Assembly (NCBI GenBank): GCA_003990745.1
Contig: RBNI01007593.1
Location: 1-10,151 of the forward strand
Direction: 5' to 3'
Length of the DNA stretch: 10,151 nucleotides
From: Jimgerdemannia flammicorona
Lineage: Eukaryota > Mucoromycota > Endogonomycetes > Endogonales > Endogonaceae
Below, piece by piece: positions 1 through 7,749 of this stretch (position 1 is the first letter of the stretch; the number at the start of each line of letters is the position of its first letter). The position numbers were made by a program, and so were the translations under genes. Below the pieces are notes generated by a model. That model was given only the letters and a program-made list of their open reading frames with translations, was not told the origin of the DNA and made no database searches.

Positions 1-1441
1 TTTTTTGCACGAGAGCAGTATTCAAAGAAACCTAGTATGGCCAAGGAACACTGGGCTGGCATCTTACCTTTTTTCAGCACATTGCGTCTATTGTTTCGCA
101 CAATTTGAAGCCATATAATCTATTTAAAAGTAGATGGACCTATAGTTCGGCAGAAAACTTTTCAATAAAACAAAAGCACACGATGGTTCCAGATGAAGAG
201 CTGGCTGTCCTTCAAATAAGTTCGCTCAACGGTCGAAGTACAAAATCTCCCTCATCCTCTCCGACACAGATCTTAGGTGCGTTAGTCGCACCTCCGGACT
301 TCCTCCACCACGTCGTAATCCTACGATTGGTACGCATTTTACATATTTTTCTATCAATCTATGCATTTCGCCTACTCCCTCATCCCAGGATCGACATCCA
401 CGTTTAGTCGGCAAACTTGTTAATGCCGTTGAGTATTGCGACGAATTTGTCGATGGCTTTCTTTGTACCAGAAAGTACGTAAAATGCTACAAAGTAGAGT
501 ATTTCTTTCGGCCTGTTGATCTTCACAATTTCTGCTGTGATGGAAAGGGATCGCGCGTTGAGGCAGGCACCTAGCCACATGGTTTACCAGTGGTGCCAGC
601 TTCCTTGAAATGTCCAGTAGCAAGACGAATTTGAGTTTCGCGGAGAGAGCCACATGGGTGCAAGTTTACCTCGCTAACATTTTATTTTGATGTACACTAG
701 ACTAGGGCCATATCCGAGTCTCGAATAAAGAGCCTGCTGCCGCTGCTATGCTATACGTCGCCGTTTCGACCAGAAGGGCCAAGAACGAAGCCGACTGGGG
801 GAAAATGGTATTGATTTCGGGTGTGTTGATGGCAAGGAGCCATGGAAATGTAACGATAGTAACTCTCTTCGTATTGTTCAAACTGCATAATGTATAGTGA
901 CAATCTATTTCGATGAACCTCTTGGCTTGTCTGGTGCAATTAATGGTTTTTCGCGCAAGTGTGTATTGCAGGCAGAGGGGTTAGGAGAAGAGGAGGAGAA
1001 AATATATTATTTATCGAAAGGCGTTGACGATGGTGTAAGTTTGCTGGTGTGGAGTTTGGATGGGAAAGTGTCGCTTGTCTTCATTTACTTAACACTTGGA
1101 CATGAGCGTTGGCTGAAGTCGTCGGTATCATCGGTTTTTATGGTCTTTGTGGTTTTGGATACATATTCCTTGGTGTGTTTCTGGTATTTTTTCTAGAACC
1201 TTTTACATATTTTTATATACACACTGCTCCATCCACTAGTTCATCGTGATAGAATTCATGCGTAGATATATATATACAGATACCGTTTTGCGTGTTCACT
1301 TTTCGTCCAACTATTGGCAACACGACTCCATATTTCACTCCTGAGAGAGAGCTTACAGAACTTCTTCCCGCCGCCTTCCAACCTCGGTGCGCACGGCGTC
1401 ATACCCACCATCTTACCAATCCGTCAGGCTGACCCTTTCCG
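1..1441. other. Gene-poor left flank, no recognisable gene
   Basis: No convincing gene is seen. Short open frames occur on both strands (for example 105-407 plus, 897-1196 plus, 420-653 minus), but none shows a recognisable domain and they overlap one another, as expected by chance. The longest stretch worth naming is a Met-less plus-strand frame at 197-574 (126 codons, ending at TAG 575-577). Its second half is Cys-rich (residues such as YCDEF, FLCTRK, KCYK, NFCCDG) and could be a relic or an exon. A short AT dinucleotide run lies near 1264-1276. The right end of this block (about 1200-1441) is the expected 3' untranslated and terminator region of the minus-strand gene that stops at 1442, but I see no clear AATAAA on that strand. 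Confidence 0.6.
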
Positions 1442-2513
1442 CTATTCCGCCGCACAATCCTTTTCTTCGTCTGCCACCAGCTTCGAGTGGATCCAAAGAG
1501 TCCTCCCCGCCAAGAACGTCAAACCCCCCGCGACAAGCAACATGGGCGCCCCAACCACGGCTGTAATAGCCGCCAACACACCCGCGTTATGCAACACGAC
1601 AGCGGCCCCACCGACTGCCACCGCGCCACTGCCAGATGTCATCGCCGAGAGTGCGAGCACGCGGGACAAGAACCGCCACACGGGCGAGGTTTCTTGTGTG
1701 ACCTCCTGGCGGGTCTTGAATATCTCGTTCTCTTGGTTCTTATCCCCCGCCCCCGCCAGCGTCCGTGGGTCGACCTGCACATCCTTCCCCAGATATGCTC
1801 TCGTCGCCGCTACCATCACTTCTGTCATATGCTGTAGATTAGCGTCCATGTTCGTCAGCATCGTGAACGGGATCAGTTCGAGGTCCCAAGTGAGTACCAC
1901 TGGGCTCGATGGGATGCTCTCTACCCAGCGCACTTTCATGCTGTCCGTGAAATCCGAGATCCGTTTCGTATAGTACTGCGCATCCCCACCGCGGAAGACC
2001 ACGTGCTGTCTCAAGCTTGTGATGTCGGGTAATCTCAGGGCCGGTTGGAAATTGGGCACGGTGGGGACGGAGGGCGAGGGTGGAGGCGGGAACTTCCCTT
2101 TAATGTTAGTAGAGGTGGGGTTGCTGTTCTGGATGATCGTGGAGGCTGTTAGGGAAATCATTATGGATCCGCCGCCGTAGGCGCCGACGATGGCGTGCGT
2201 TCCCCAATTCTCGAAAAATTCCGTCCACTCCTTGTTGCCCTTGTTATATTTCTTAGGGAGCTTGCTTAGCGCCAACTTGAACTCCGAGGTTAGCAGCGTG
2301 GTGGCCGAATCGATACACAACTTGAAAATGCGTCGCTCCTGCACGAGTAGCTGTGTCTCGGGTTGCGCAGCCCCAATGGAGGATTGGGGCTGACTATTAC
2401 CCGGTTTTTTTAAAATCCCCAAATCGATCATTCGATTGCGGATGTACGCTTCTTGAGTGTCAAAAGTCATCGCGGAGGCTCTTGTTTCGTGGATTTTTGT
2501 TACTTTAATGCGC
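1442..2513 (-). CDS. Exon 3: MACPF core and hydrophobic C-terminus
   Basis: The exon includes the MACPF signature (Phe-Phe, Gly-Thr-His, triple Gly) at about 2218-2168, a low-complexity Pro-rich insert near 2090-2050, and the C-terminal MACPF block with GGD, W-V-E-S and a buried hydrophobic strand (LELIPFTML). Downstream come a charged region (residues near KNQENEIFKTRQEV) and about 50 hydrophobic small residues coded around 1660-1508, rich in Gly and Ala. The protein ends in a short charged tail at TAG 1442-1444. A 219-codon plus-strand frame at 1314-1973 is its antisense shadow. Confidence 0.8.
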
Positions 2514-4093
2514 CTAGAGTTTTGACATTATTGGGTTCAATCATCGCTTTGAACGTTACCAAATTAAATGTATGATATAAAGGATGCAATCTATTAGAAC
2601 TTACTTAGGTATAGCAAAGTTGATGGTGGCATCTTCTGGTGGGCCAAGATCAAACACCTGCATTGTCGTTGGCTCGTCCTTCATCGCATGGTAACCATGC
2701 CCGACCACCAGATTGCCGATATGTTCGTACTGACGAAAGCCAAACGTCTTCCTCACAAGCTCCAGCATATGGGGACTCAGATCGACATTATCGAGAAACG
2801 CCACAAACTCTGACATCGATTCCGGCAGCTGTGCCTTGGAGGTGATGCCCTTGAAGTGAAGAAGAGTTGCGAGGAAGTGAGCGTCGACCTTGTAAGGGGT
2901 TTCATTTTCGCCCTCGTCCTCGCCCTCGTCGACCTGAGAGTCGAGTGCTTGCCGTATCTCCGAATCTTCGTTACCGATCGCGATATACTCGATACCTTTC
3001 TTTACTTTCGCAATCTCGTCCTTCCCGTCTTTGGCAATCTCCCGGCCTTTAACCTGATGCCCTTTCATCACAGGCGCGTCGTCATGAGCACCAAAATACA
3101 GCGATATCGCCTCCTGGCCAATATCGTCTTCGGCACTCTTGGTCACCTCGATGATGGTCTGGAACAGGTGGTATGGGAAAAGCTCGCCCGTGGGCAGCTT
3201 GTACCACTCCGTGCCCCCCTTCTTGGAGTACCCGAGCTTCTCGCATTCATTCTCTACTGCGATAATCCGGACGCTCTCACCCTTCAGCCCGAGCACCCGC
3301 TGCGCCGTCTCCAGGATTATCGCTTGCCTTGCCTCAAGGCGTTGCCCAATCGTCGCTGCGTCGCCACAGATTGAGTTCAAGTGTGTGAGTACAAATACCA
3401 CGTTAGGTCGTCGTAGGTCTACCACCCGCTCGAAGATTGTGAAGCGAACCGCGTGGAGCATTTTTGTGAAGGCTGAGCTTTCGCCACCCATGCGGGTGTC
3501 TGTTAGAGAGCAGACTATGAGGATAACCGATGGGAAGATGCCTTTGTTTAAACCGTCGTGCGTCTTCGAGGCGTCATATAAATGATCAACCATAATAAAA
3601 TCTTGTTAAAATACCTGTCCAATATGCTCAGCGGGCCCAAAAATAACTAGCCAGGACAACCCACCTCAAAAAACCGTTTCATGCACACGGCGTGCTTCGC
3701 ATCCGATTTTGGCTCCCCATTCGAATCACCGAACCCAGGCGTATCGATGATGGAGAGCTTGAGGTTATTGATGCCGCACCTCTTGGAGGGTATGTTAACG
3801 TAGAACTCGGTGACATCTTTTGTAACGGATTTGTTGTTTCCGGTAGCGCAGATTTTTGAGCTGAATAGGCTGTTAATGGTCGTAGACTTGCCTGCGCCTG
3901 ACATACCAACGAGCAGGATGGTGGGGTTGTTGGGCGACCGTCGCGCTGAGACGGAGCGCTGCGCCATGTAGTAGCCCGGATGCTTGGCGCTGTCCGGATC
4001 CCCCTGGACCATGGCGACGAGTTCCGAAGGGATGGTCGGGATGTCGACCATCCTGGGATTCGGGATGAGGTTGCGAAGGCACGACTGGAGCAT
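1442..4093 (-). CDS. AIG1/septin-like GTPase fused to a MACPF (perforin-like) domain, three exons
   Basis: Proposed exons on the minus strand are 4093-3665, 3563-2605 and 2513-1442, which stay in frame and give about 819 residues. Exon 1 carries the P-loop GMSGAGKST (residues 63-71) and the G3 motif DTPGFGD (117-123). Exon 2 carries the G4-like THLN (203-206) and a G5-like AVEN (about 244-247), the pattern of AIG1/TRAFAC-type GTPases. A charged linker follows, with an Asp/Glu-rich stretch near 355-364. The MACPF domain seems to begin near GHGYHAMKDEP (431-441) and has the family signature FFENWGTHAIVGAYGGG (562-578), then a GGD...W-S-P block (638-668). A Gly/Ala-rich hydrophobic segment (about 748-798) ends the protein. 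MACPF proteins oligomerise and insert beta-hairpins to make membrane pores; the GTPase may control assembly, which is inference. I see no signal peptide, so a cytosolic start is likely. The start at 4093 has A at -3. Recognition of both domains is firm; the exact splice sites are less sure. Confidence 0.8.
2514..2604 (-). other. Intron 2 (91 bp)
   Basis: The donor is the consensus GTAAGT at 2604-2599. The preferred acceptor is CTCTAG ending at 2514, preceded by AT-rich sequence. It restores frame and adds a short KVTKIHET-type strand before the MACPF core. A second in-frame acceptor (ACAAG ending at 2481, intron 124 bp) would shorten the protein by 11 residues. Both are compatible with the sequence; the first gives a more natural MACPF N-terminal strand. 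Confidence 0.65.
2605..3563 (-). CDS. Exon 2: GTPase G4-G5, linker and start of MACPF
   Basis: This exon carries the GTPase core strands (PSVILIVCSLTDTR and PNVVFVLTHLN), the G5-like IIAVENECE, a Lys-rich then Asp/Glu-rich linker, a helical stretch, and the GHGYHAMKDEP block that resembles the N-terminal edge of MACPF domains. It ends at the donor GTAAGT (2604-2599), a perfect consensus. The unspliced frame stops at TAA (2603-2601), immediately inside the intron, which supports splicing here. Confidence 0.75.
3564..3664 (-). other. Intron 1 (101 bp, preferred model)
   Basis: The donor is GTGGGT at 3664-3659 and the acceptor is the AAG ending at 3564. This join is phase 0 and leads from ...KRFFE directly into THDGLNKG..., the spacing I would expect between the G3 region and the next beta strand in fungal AIG1-like GTPases. 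An alternative join (donor GTTGTC from 3660, acceptor AAG ending at 3602, intron 59 bp) is also in frame and would add 14 residues. Without splicing the exon 1 frame meets TAG shortly after 3650. Confidence 0.55.
3665..4093 (-). CDS. Exon 1: start and GTPase G1-G3 motifs
   Basis: This exon holds the first 143 residues. After a poorly conserved leader of about 55 residues come the Walker A/P-loop (codons covering about 3907-3881), a candidate switch-I Thr in KSVTKDVTEF, and DTPGFGDS ending near 3722. A second, overlapping open frame at 3873-4214 is a shadow with biased composition. The exon probably ends at GAG before GTGGGT (intron from 3664); a second possible donor lies at 3660. Confidence 0.75.
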
Positions 4094-4156
4094 TTTTCGT
4101 TAGGTGGGTTGTGGCATGAAAGGGTGAAGGGAAGGCGGATGGATCAACGCAGGGTA

Positions 4157-4166
4157 CCGTTTTATT
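4157..4166 (-). promoter_or_regulatory. Possible TATA-like element of the GTPase-MACPF gene
   Basis: On the minus strand the sequence GGAATAAAAC lies about 65-75 bp upstream of the start codon at 4093 and next to a GGTACC repeat copy. Position and AT content fit a core promoter, but many fungal promoters lack a TATA box, so this is weak. Confidence 0.25.
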
Positions 4167-4295
4167 CCTTTTTTTCGCGGCGGCTTCCCAAAATAACACA
4201 TCTTGGCACCCCACCCAGCCTATTCTAGGCCTGAGGTTTCCAAATCCTCTTAACTCAAGCAGGTTTTGTCATGTGCTATGGTGCTAGGGTACTGC

Positions 4296-4322
4296 GCCCC
4301 AGCATTTAAGCACCCTGGGGGC
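4296..4322. repeat. Short hairpin-forming inverted repeat
   Basis: GCCCCAG at 4296-4302 can pair with CTGGGGGC at 4315-4322 (one extra G), leaving a loop of 12 bases. It lies between the repeat copies upstream of the minus-strand gene. No function is evident. Confidence 0.4.
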
Positions 4323-4439
4323 AAACTAATCGATTATCGTGCAGGGTACCGGTTATGCCGCAGGGTACCAATCATGCCGATCATGCTAGGTACTGATCAT
4401 ATCGCAGGGTACTGGGTAGGGTACCAGCAGAAATATTCT

Positions 4440-4691
4440 GCTTATTGCATGTACAAAACATAAAGTTTTTTTTTGATATATATCTAAAAAAAACATGGTT
4501 GCTTTACAGGCATGTCTTAGAGATGGTAATATATAAACTGTCAGCTTTACAAGTATCATCTTAGATAGACTTCAGGGATTTTAATAAAGTATTCAATATT
4601 TTATAATATAGTTTTTATTGTTTTATTATATTATTTATATAAAGATAGTCTTTAAGATTATAAGTATTACTTATATATTAAATTAGCTAGA
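4440..4691. other. AT-rich flank left of the Tc1 element
   Basis: Composition switches sharply from mixed to very AT-rich at about 4440. No gene or further transposon end is seen here; it looks like decayed intergenic or repeat DNA. Confidence 0.6.
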
Positions 4692-4693
4692 TA

Positions 4694-4907
4694 TAGTGAC
4701 TTCCAAAACTGGTCTAATGTTTTATTGTTTTTTACTTTTTATTATATTAAAAATATAAAAAAAATAGATAAAAATATAAAACTAGAATATATTATAGCCC
4801 TATATCAGAGGTTTCCTATATTATAATTTTGTTATATTTGGTATTGTTTTTACTATTGAAAATAATTTTTAAAAAGATCTGTACATTGGATCAGTTTTGG
4901 AATAACT
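4694..4907. repeat. Left terminal inverted repeat of the Tc1 element
   Basis: About 214 bp. The first 50 bp match the reverse complement of the right end with only about three differences, and the match continues with small indels to about 4907. The outer end holds CCAAAACTGGTCTAATG (4703-4719). The inner end (about 4883-4907) holds the same core in opposite orientation: CATTGGATCAGTTTTGG. Confidence 0.85.
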
Positions 4908-4936
4908 ACTTCAAAAAACACTAAATATGATACTGG

Positions 4937-5939
4937 TTAATACTTTACATAATCTCTCTTTACCTTATACACTACATCAATATGTCTCAGTATACTATCA
5001 ATTAAATCCTTACATACTTGGCTAGGAATTGTATTCCATTTTTCTTCTACATATTTCCAAAGCTTGTATATACCCTTCAGTGATTTCTCATATAGATTGA
5101 GCTATCTTTTGAAATATGCTCATAGGTACTCAATTGAGCTTAGGTCCAGAGACTGTGCTGGTCAGTCTAAAAGACAAATACTATTATTCTTAAACTATTT
5201 CATTACCATATATGATATATACTTTAAGTTATTATTCTATTGAAATATCAGTTATTTCTGTTTAATCTTGAAATACTTAATCAATTTCTTTAATTCATTA
5301 TTAAGAATACTTTGATAAAGCTCAGTGTTCATTATTTCTTTGATCTTGTATATGTACTCAGTATCATACAGTTCCAAAAAATAACTGAACTACTTCTAAA
5401 CTTTAAAGTCAGTATTATATAATTCTTCTTCAATAGTTCACCTTGACATTTTTATATCTATTATCAACTATTAGACCCAAAATGGTTGATTTTGGTCTCA
5501 TTAGAGAATACAACATACTTTTAATCATCAACTATCTACTCTTTATACTTGTATACAAATTTGTATTAAGCTTTTATTACTGGTAAAAGAGTAGAGATTT
5601 CTTTCATTTTACAGTAGCCTTCAAACTAGTTTCCTTTAGAGTATAACATACTATTTGAGTACTAGTTTTCACTTGACCATCTTTTTAGAGTAATTTTGCA
5701 ATCTCAGGGATCATATCAGCATTACTACTAGTTATCTGATAAACAATTTATAATTTATTATAATCTGAAAGTATTGTTAGATGACCTTCTTTTAGTGATA
5801 TAGTAGAGCAATACTCCTTTTTAATATAGATTATAGTTGTCTTGCTAATACCAGTCTGTTCAGTAATTTGATGTATCACTATACTCAAGTTTAGTAGAGT
5901 AATGATGTTTTTTTGAGTATCTAATGAGATTTTTCTCAT
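4937..5939 (-). pseudogene. Tc1-family DD34E transposase relic
   Basis: The N-terminus (5939 downward) reads as the Tc1 helix-turn-helix: RKISLDTQ, then ITEQTGISKTTI. Mid-region traces include KEGHLTILS, LKETSLKA and VVFSNETKINHFGSN. The C-terminal third is clear: FQ-stop-NNN, PAQSLDLSSIEYL, EKWNTIPSQVCKDLIDS and a terminal VKY-stop at 4937. The full span of about 334 codons matches the usual size. In-frame stops include 5237-5239, 5195-5197, 5162-5164, 5120-5122 and 5102-5104, and at least two frame changes occur upstream. Where Tc1 proteins have catalytic Asp, codons 5500-5502 and 5234-5236 read AAT (Asn); the third acid, Glu at 5129-5131, remains, exactly 34 codons after the second position. 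Confidence 0.9.
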
Positions 5940-5969
5940 TCGTTTTTTTAAAAATAAAAAAGAGATAGA

Positions 5970-5970
<1 letters not shown>

Positions 5971-6019
<49 letters not shown>
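5971..6019. repeat. Uninterrupted run of 49 A
   Basis: A perfect mononucleotide A tract lies inside the transposon, just upstream of the transposase start (a poly-T on the coding strand). It creates a spurious Phe-rich frame on the minus strand. Its length may vary between individuals or be uncertain in the assembly. Confidence 0.95.
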
Positions 6020-6022
<3 letters not shown>

Positions 6023-6116
6023 TATGGAGAGGGGTAAAGAGAATAGTTATGCAAAATTTCTGGCTTATATAGTGATTTTTTAATGATCTGTGATATAAAA
6101 ATATATTTATTGAGAT

Positions 6117-6333
6117 GGTTATTCCAAAACTGGTCCAATGTACAGACTTTTTTAAAAATTATTTTTAATAGCAATATTAATAATAAGTATAATAAAATTA
6201 GTATCTATAGAAACTTCTAATATAGAGCTATAGTATACTCTAGTTTCATATTTTTATCTATTTTTTTTTTTATATTTTAAAATAATAAAAAGTAAAAAAT
6301 AATAAAATATTAGACCAGTTTTGAAAGTCACTG
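6117..6333. repeat. Right terminal inverted repeat of the Tc1 element
   Basis: About 217 bp and complementary to 4694-4907. The inner boundary is CCAAAACTGGTCCAATG (about 6124-6140) followed by TAC, and the outer boundary is GACCAGTTTTGAAAGTCACTG. The two repeats differ mainly by C/T and G/A changes and small A/T-run indels. Confidence 0.85.
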
Positions 6334-6335
6334 TA

Positions 6336-6515
6336 ATAATAAAAATAGAATAAAAGTAAAAAAATAATTAATACTATATAAAATTTAATTTAAAGTAAAT
6401 TCTGTAAAATCTAAGCTATATAGTTTATTAATAATATTAGGTTTTTTTATTTTATTTTTTATTTTTATTATCTTTCATTAATAATCTTAGTTTAAATATA
6501 AGATATATTGTAATA
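6336..6515. other. AT-rich flank right of the Tc1 element
   Basis: Nearly pure A/T with no gene visible. It ends abruptly near 6515, where balanced composition and retroelement-like coding sequence begin. That edge is a candidate insertion or truncation junction. Confidence 0.6.
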
Positions 6516-6625
6516 TACGCAATTGACAATGGAGTACCAGTGACTGCTAAGATCAGACGACATAATGGCGTGACAATCAAATAGACAGCCTGACCCATTA
6601 GGTGATCATCCCAAAAGAAGACAAG

Positions 6626-7702
6626 ATGATCCAAGCCAAAATGAAGACCATGTTATTTAAGGAACCATACTCCACCTCAGGGATCGGCACCAAAGAACCA
6701 AGTACCCATCACACAATGCCTCTCATTCACCGATCCAACCAGACCTCCCGCCACTCTACCCCTTTGCTTGGTCCAAAGACCCTGATCTTTGAAGCTATCA
6801 AGAAGGCCATCTGGTGCCCAGATACTTCTGAACACTTGAACTTCTACACTGAGGACCTTGGATACTTCATCAACTACCGGTATATAATGACCCAGCAGCT
6901 CAAAGACACTACTGAACGAATGACCCTCTGGCATGACTACGAAATCAGACACCACCTTTGCAATGAGACTCAAGAAGACGACCGGGAAGGCCTCATTACC
7001 GAATTGATAACCACTAGCCGGCTAATCATGAGAGCCCTCCGTGTCCACCAAATCTTCTGCCATATTCCCTGGGCCATAGCACACTTGCAAGGAGTAACGG
7101 CTGGCAGCCTCTCCCACCTTTCAACTGAAGATGCTGACTGGATAGAATCTGAAGTAGCCAACTCTACTGGCAGCAACCGCATCGCCGTAGGAAGCCAACA
7201 AACCGAACCCACTCAGCCAGGTTTCCACACCACCCCACTTCGAGACAACCATCAAGGCCACCTAATGAGTCTTATGGAGATATTTGAAGATCCACCCATT
7301 ACCATAGAAGCACCCGTTGGGGCTACCCCAACCACCCACCACCCTGTTAGCCACAATTCACATCTCATCATTTGGGAACTGAATCAAGAAGAAGCCCAAG
7401 AAGTCCCTGTCTTTGAAGAGGAAGCCCAAGAACTCCAAGACCCTGCCCCTGAAGAAACCCCCTCTGACACCAAAACTGACGAGTTTTCAGAAGAGAAAGA
7501 GGAGCAACAGAGAGTCTACCAGTCCTCTGTCTGCATTCAAGCTGTTCAAGGGTTGGAGAATGTTGTTGAAGATGACTGGCCACTTTTCTACCCCCTCACC
7601 TCTTGGCCAGCACTTCCCCCTTTTGAGGAGAGGTATGATGAAGAAGAAATCTTAACCCAGCAAGATTTGCCCACTGCGGACGAAGGGTACTATTTCCTCT
7701 AG
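6626..7702 (+). CDS. Unrecognised 358-codon ORF ending next to the LTR, probably a retroelement protein
   Basis: Open from the ATG at 6626 to TAG 7700-7702, with an in-frame stop just upstream (6599-6601), so the frame is bounded. I do not recognise a domain. The N-terminal half (about residues 40-190) looks helical, with sequences such as LIFEAIKKAIW, LKDTTERMTLWHDYE and LITELITTSRLIMRALRVHQ. The C-terminal third is very acidic and Pro-rich (runs of EEAQE, DPAPEET) and ends PTADEGYYFL. There is no Cys-His zinc knuckle, Asp-Thr/Ser-Gly protease motif or polymerase motif. The stop lies only 10 bp before the proposed LTR start, which suggests the 3'-most ORF of an LTR element (an accessory or displaced Gag-like protein). 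A short frame just upstream (about 6520-6575, reading NGVPVTAKIRRHNGVTIK) may be the end of a preceding ORF. No intron is evident. Confidence 0.55.
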   Translation: MIQAKMKTMLFKEPYSTSGIGTKEPSTHHTMPLIHRSNQTSRHSTPLLGPKTLIFEAIKKAIWCPDTSEHLNFYTEDLGYFINYRYIMTQQLKDTTERMTLWHDYEIRHHLCNETQEDDREGLITELITTSRLIMRALRVHQIFCHIPWAIAHLQGVTAGSLSHLSTEDADWIESEVANSTGSNRIAVGSQQTEPTQPGFHTTPLRDNHQGHLMSLMEIFEDPPITIEAPVGATPTTHHPVSHNSHLIIWELNQEEAQEVPVFEEEAQELQDPAPEETPSDTKTDEFSEEKEEQQRVYQSSVCIQAVQGLENVVEDDWPLFYPLTSWPALPPFEERYDEEEILTQQDLPTADEGYYFL

Positions 7703-7749
7703 AAGTACCACCTGTCAGCCATGAGAATTGTGCCGCCTTCATGTCAGCG

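Larger units (their letters stand above)
4149..4426. repeat. Cluster of degenerate GCAGGGTACC repeats
   Basis: Variants of GCAGGGTACC/T recur at about 4149, 4283, 4341, 4360, 4385, 4404 and 4417. The last five are spaced 13-25 bp apart, with ATCATGCCG-like spacer pieces between some of them. It reads as a decayed minisatellite or a cluster of binding sites upstream of the GTPase-MACPF gene. A 65-codon plus-strand frame at 4266-4463 merely reads through it. Confidence 0.6.
4694..6333 (-). mobile_element. Decayed Tc1/mariner (DD34E) DNA transposon, 1.64 kb
   Basis: Both ends read CAGTGACTTYCAAAACTGG going inwards (the first C is T on the left), the classic CAGT-type Tc1 terminus. Each is bordered by TA (4692-4693 and 6334-6335), the expected target duplication. 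Inverted repeats of about 215 bp enclose a minus-strand transposase relic. The whole element is extremely AT-rich and its damage is largely transition-type, so it was probably silenced and mutated long ago. It cannot encode active transposase. Confidence 0.9.

Noticed and set aside
1314..1973. 219-codon plus-strand ORF
   Set aside because: It is antisense to the MACPF exon, with a Ser/Pro/Ala-rich composition produced by the opposite strand; no domain.
2856..3585. Plus-strand ORFs opposite exon 2 (2856-3374, 3139-3585, 2867-3052)
   Set aside because: Antisense shadows of the GTPase exon; no independent motif.
3873..4214. 113-codon minus-strand ORF overlapping exon 1
   Set aside because: Out of frame with the P-loop and G3 motifs, with His/Pro/Arg-rich shadow composition.
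5860..6174. Minus-strand ORF with a Phe run
   Set aside because: The run is only the translation of the 49-A tract; the real transposase frame starts at about 5939 in a different frame.
6677..7583. Minus-strand ORFs (6677-6973, 6970-7212, 7368-7583)
   Set aside because: Antisense shadows of the 358-codon plus-strand ORF.
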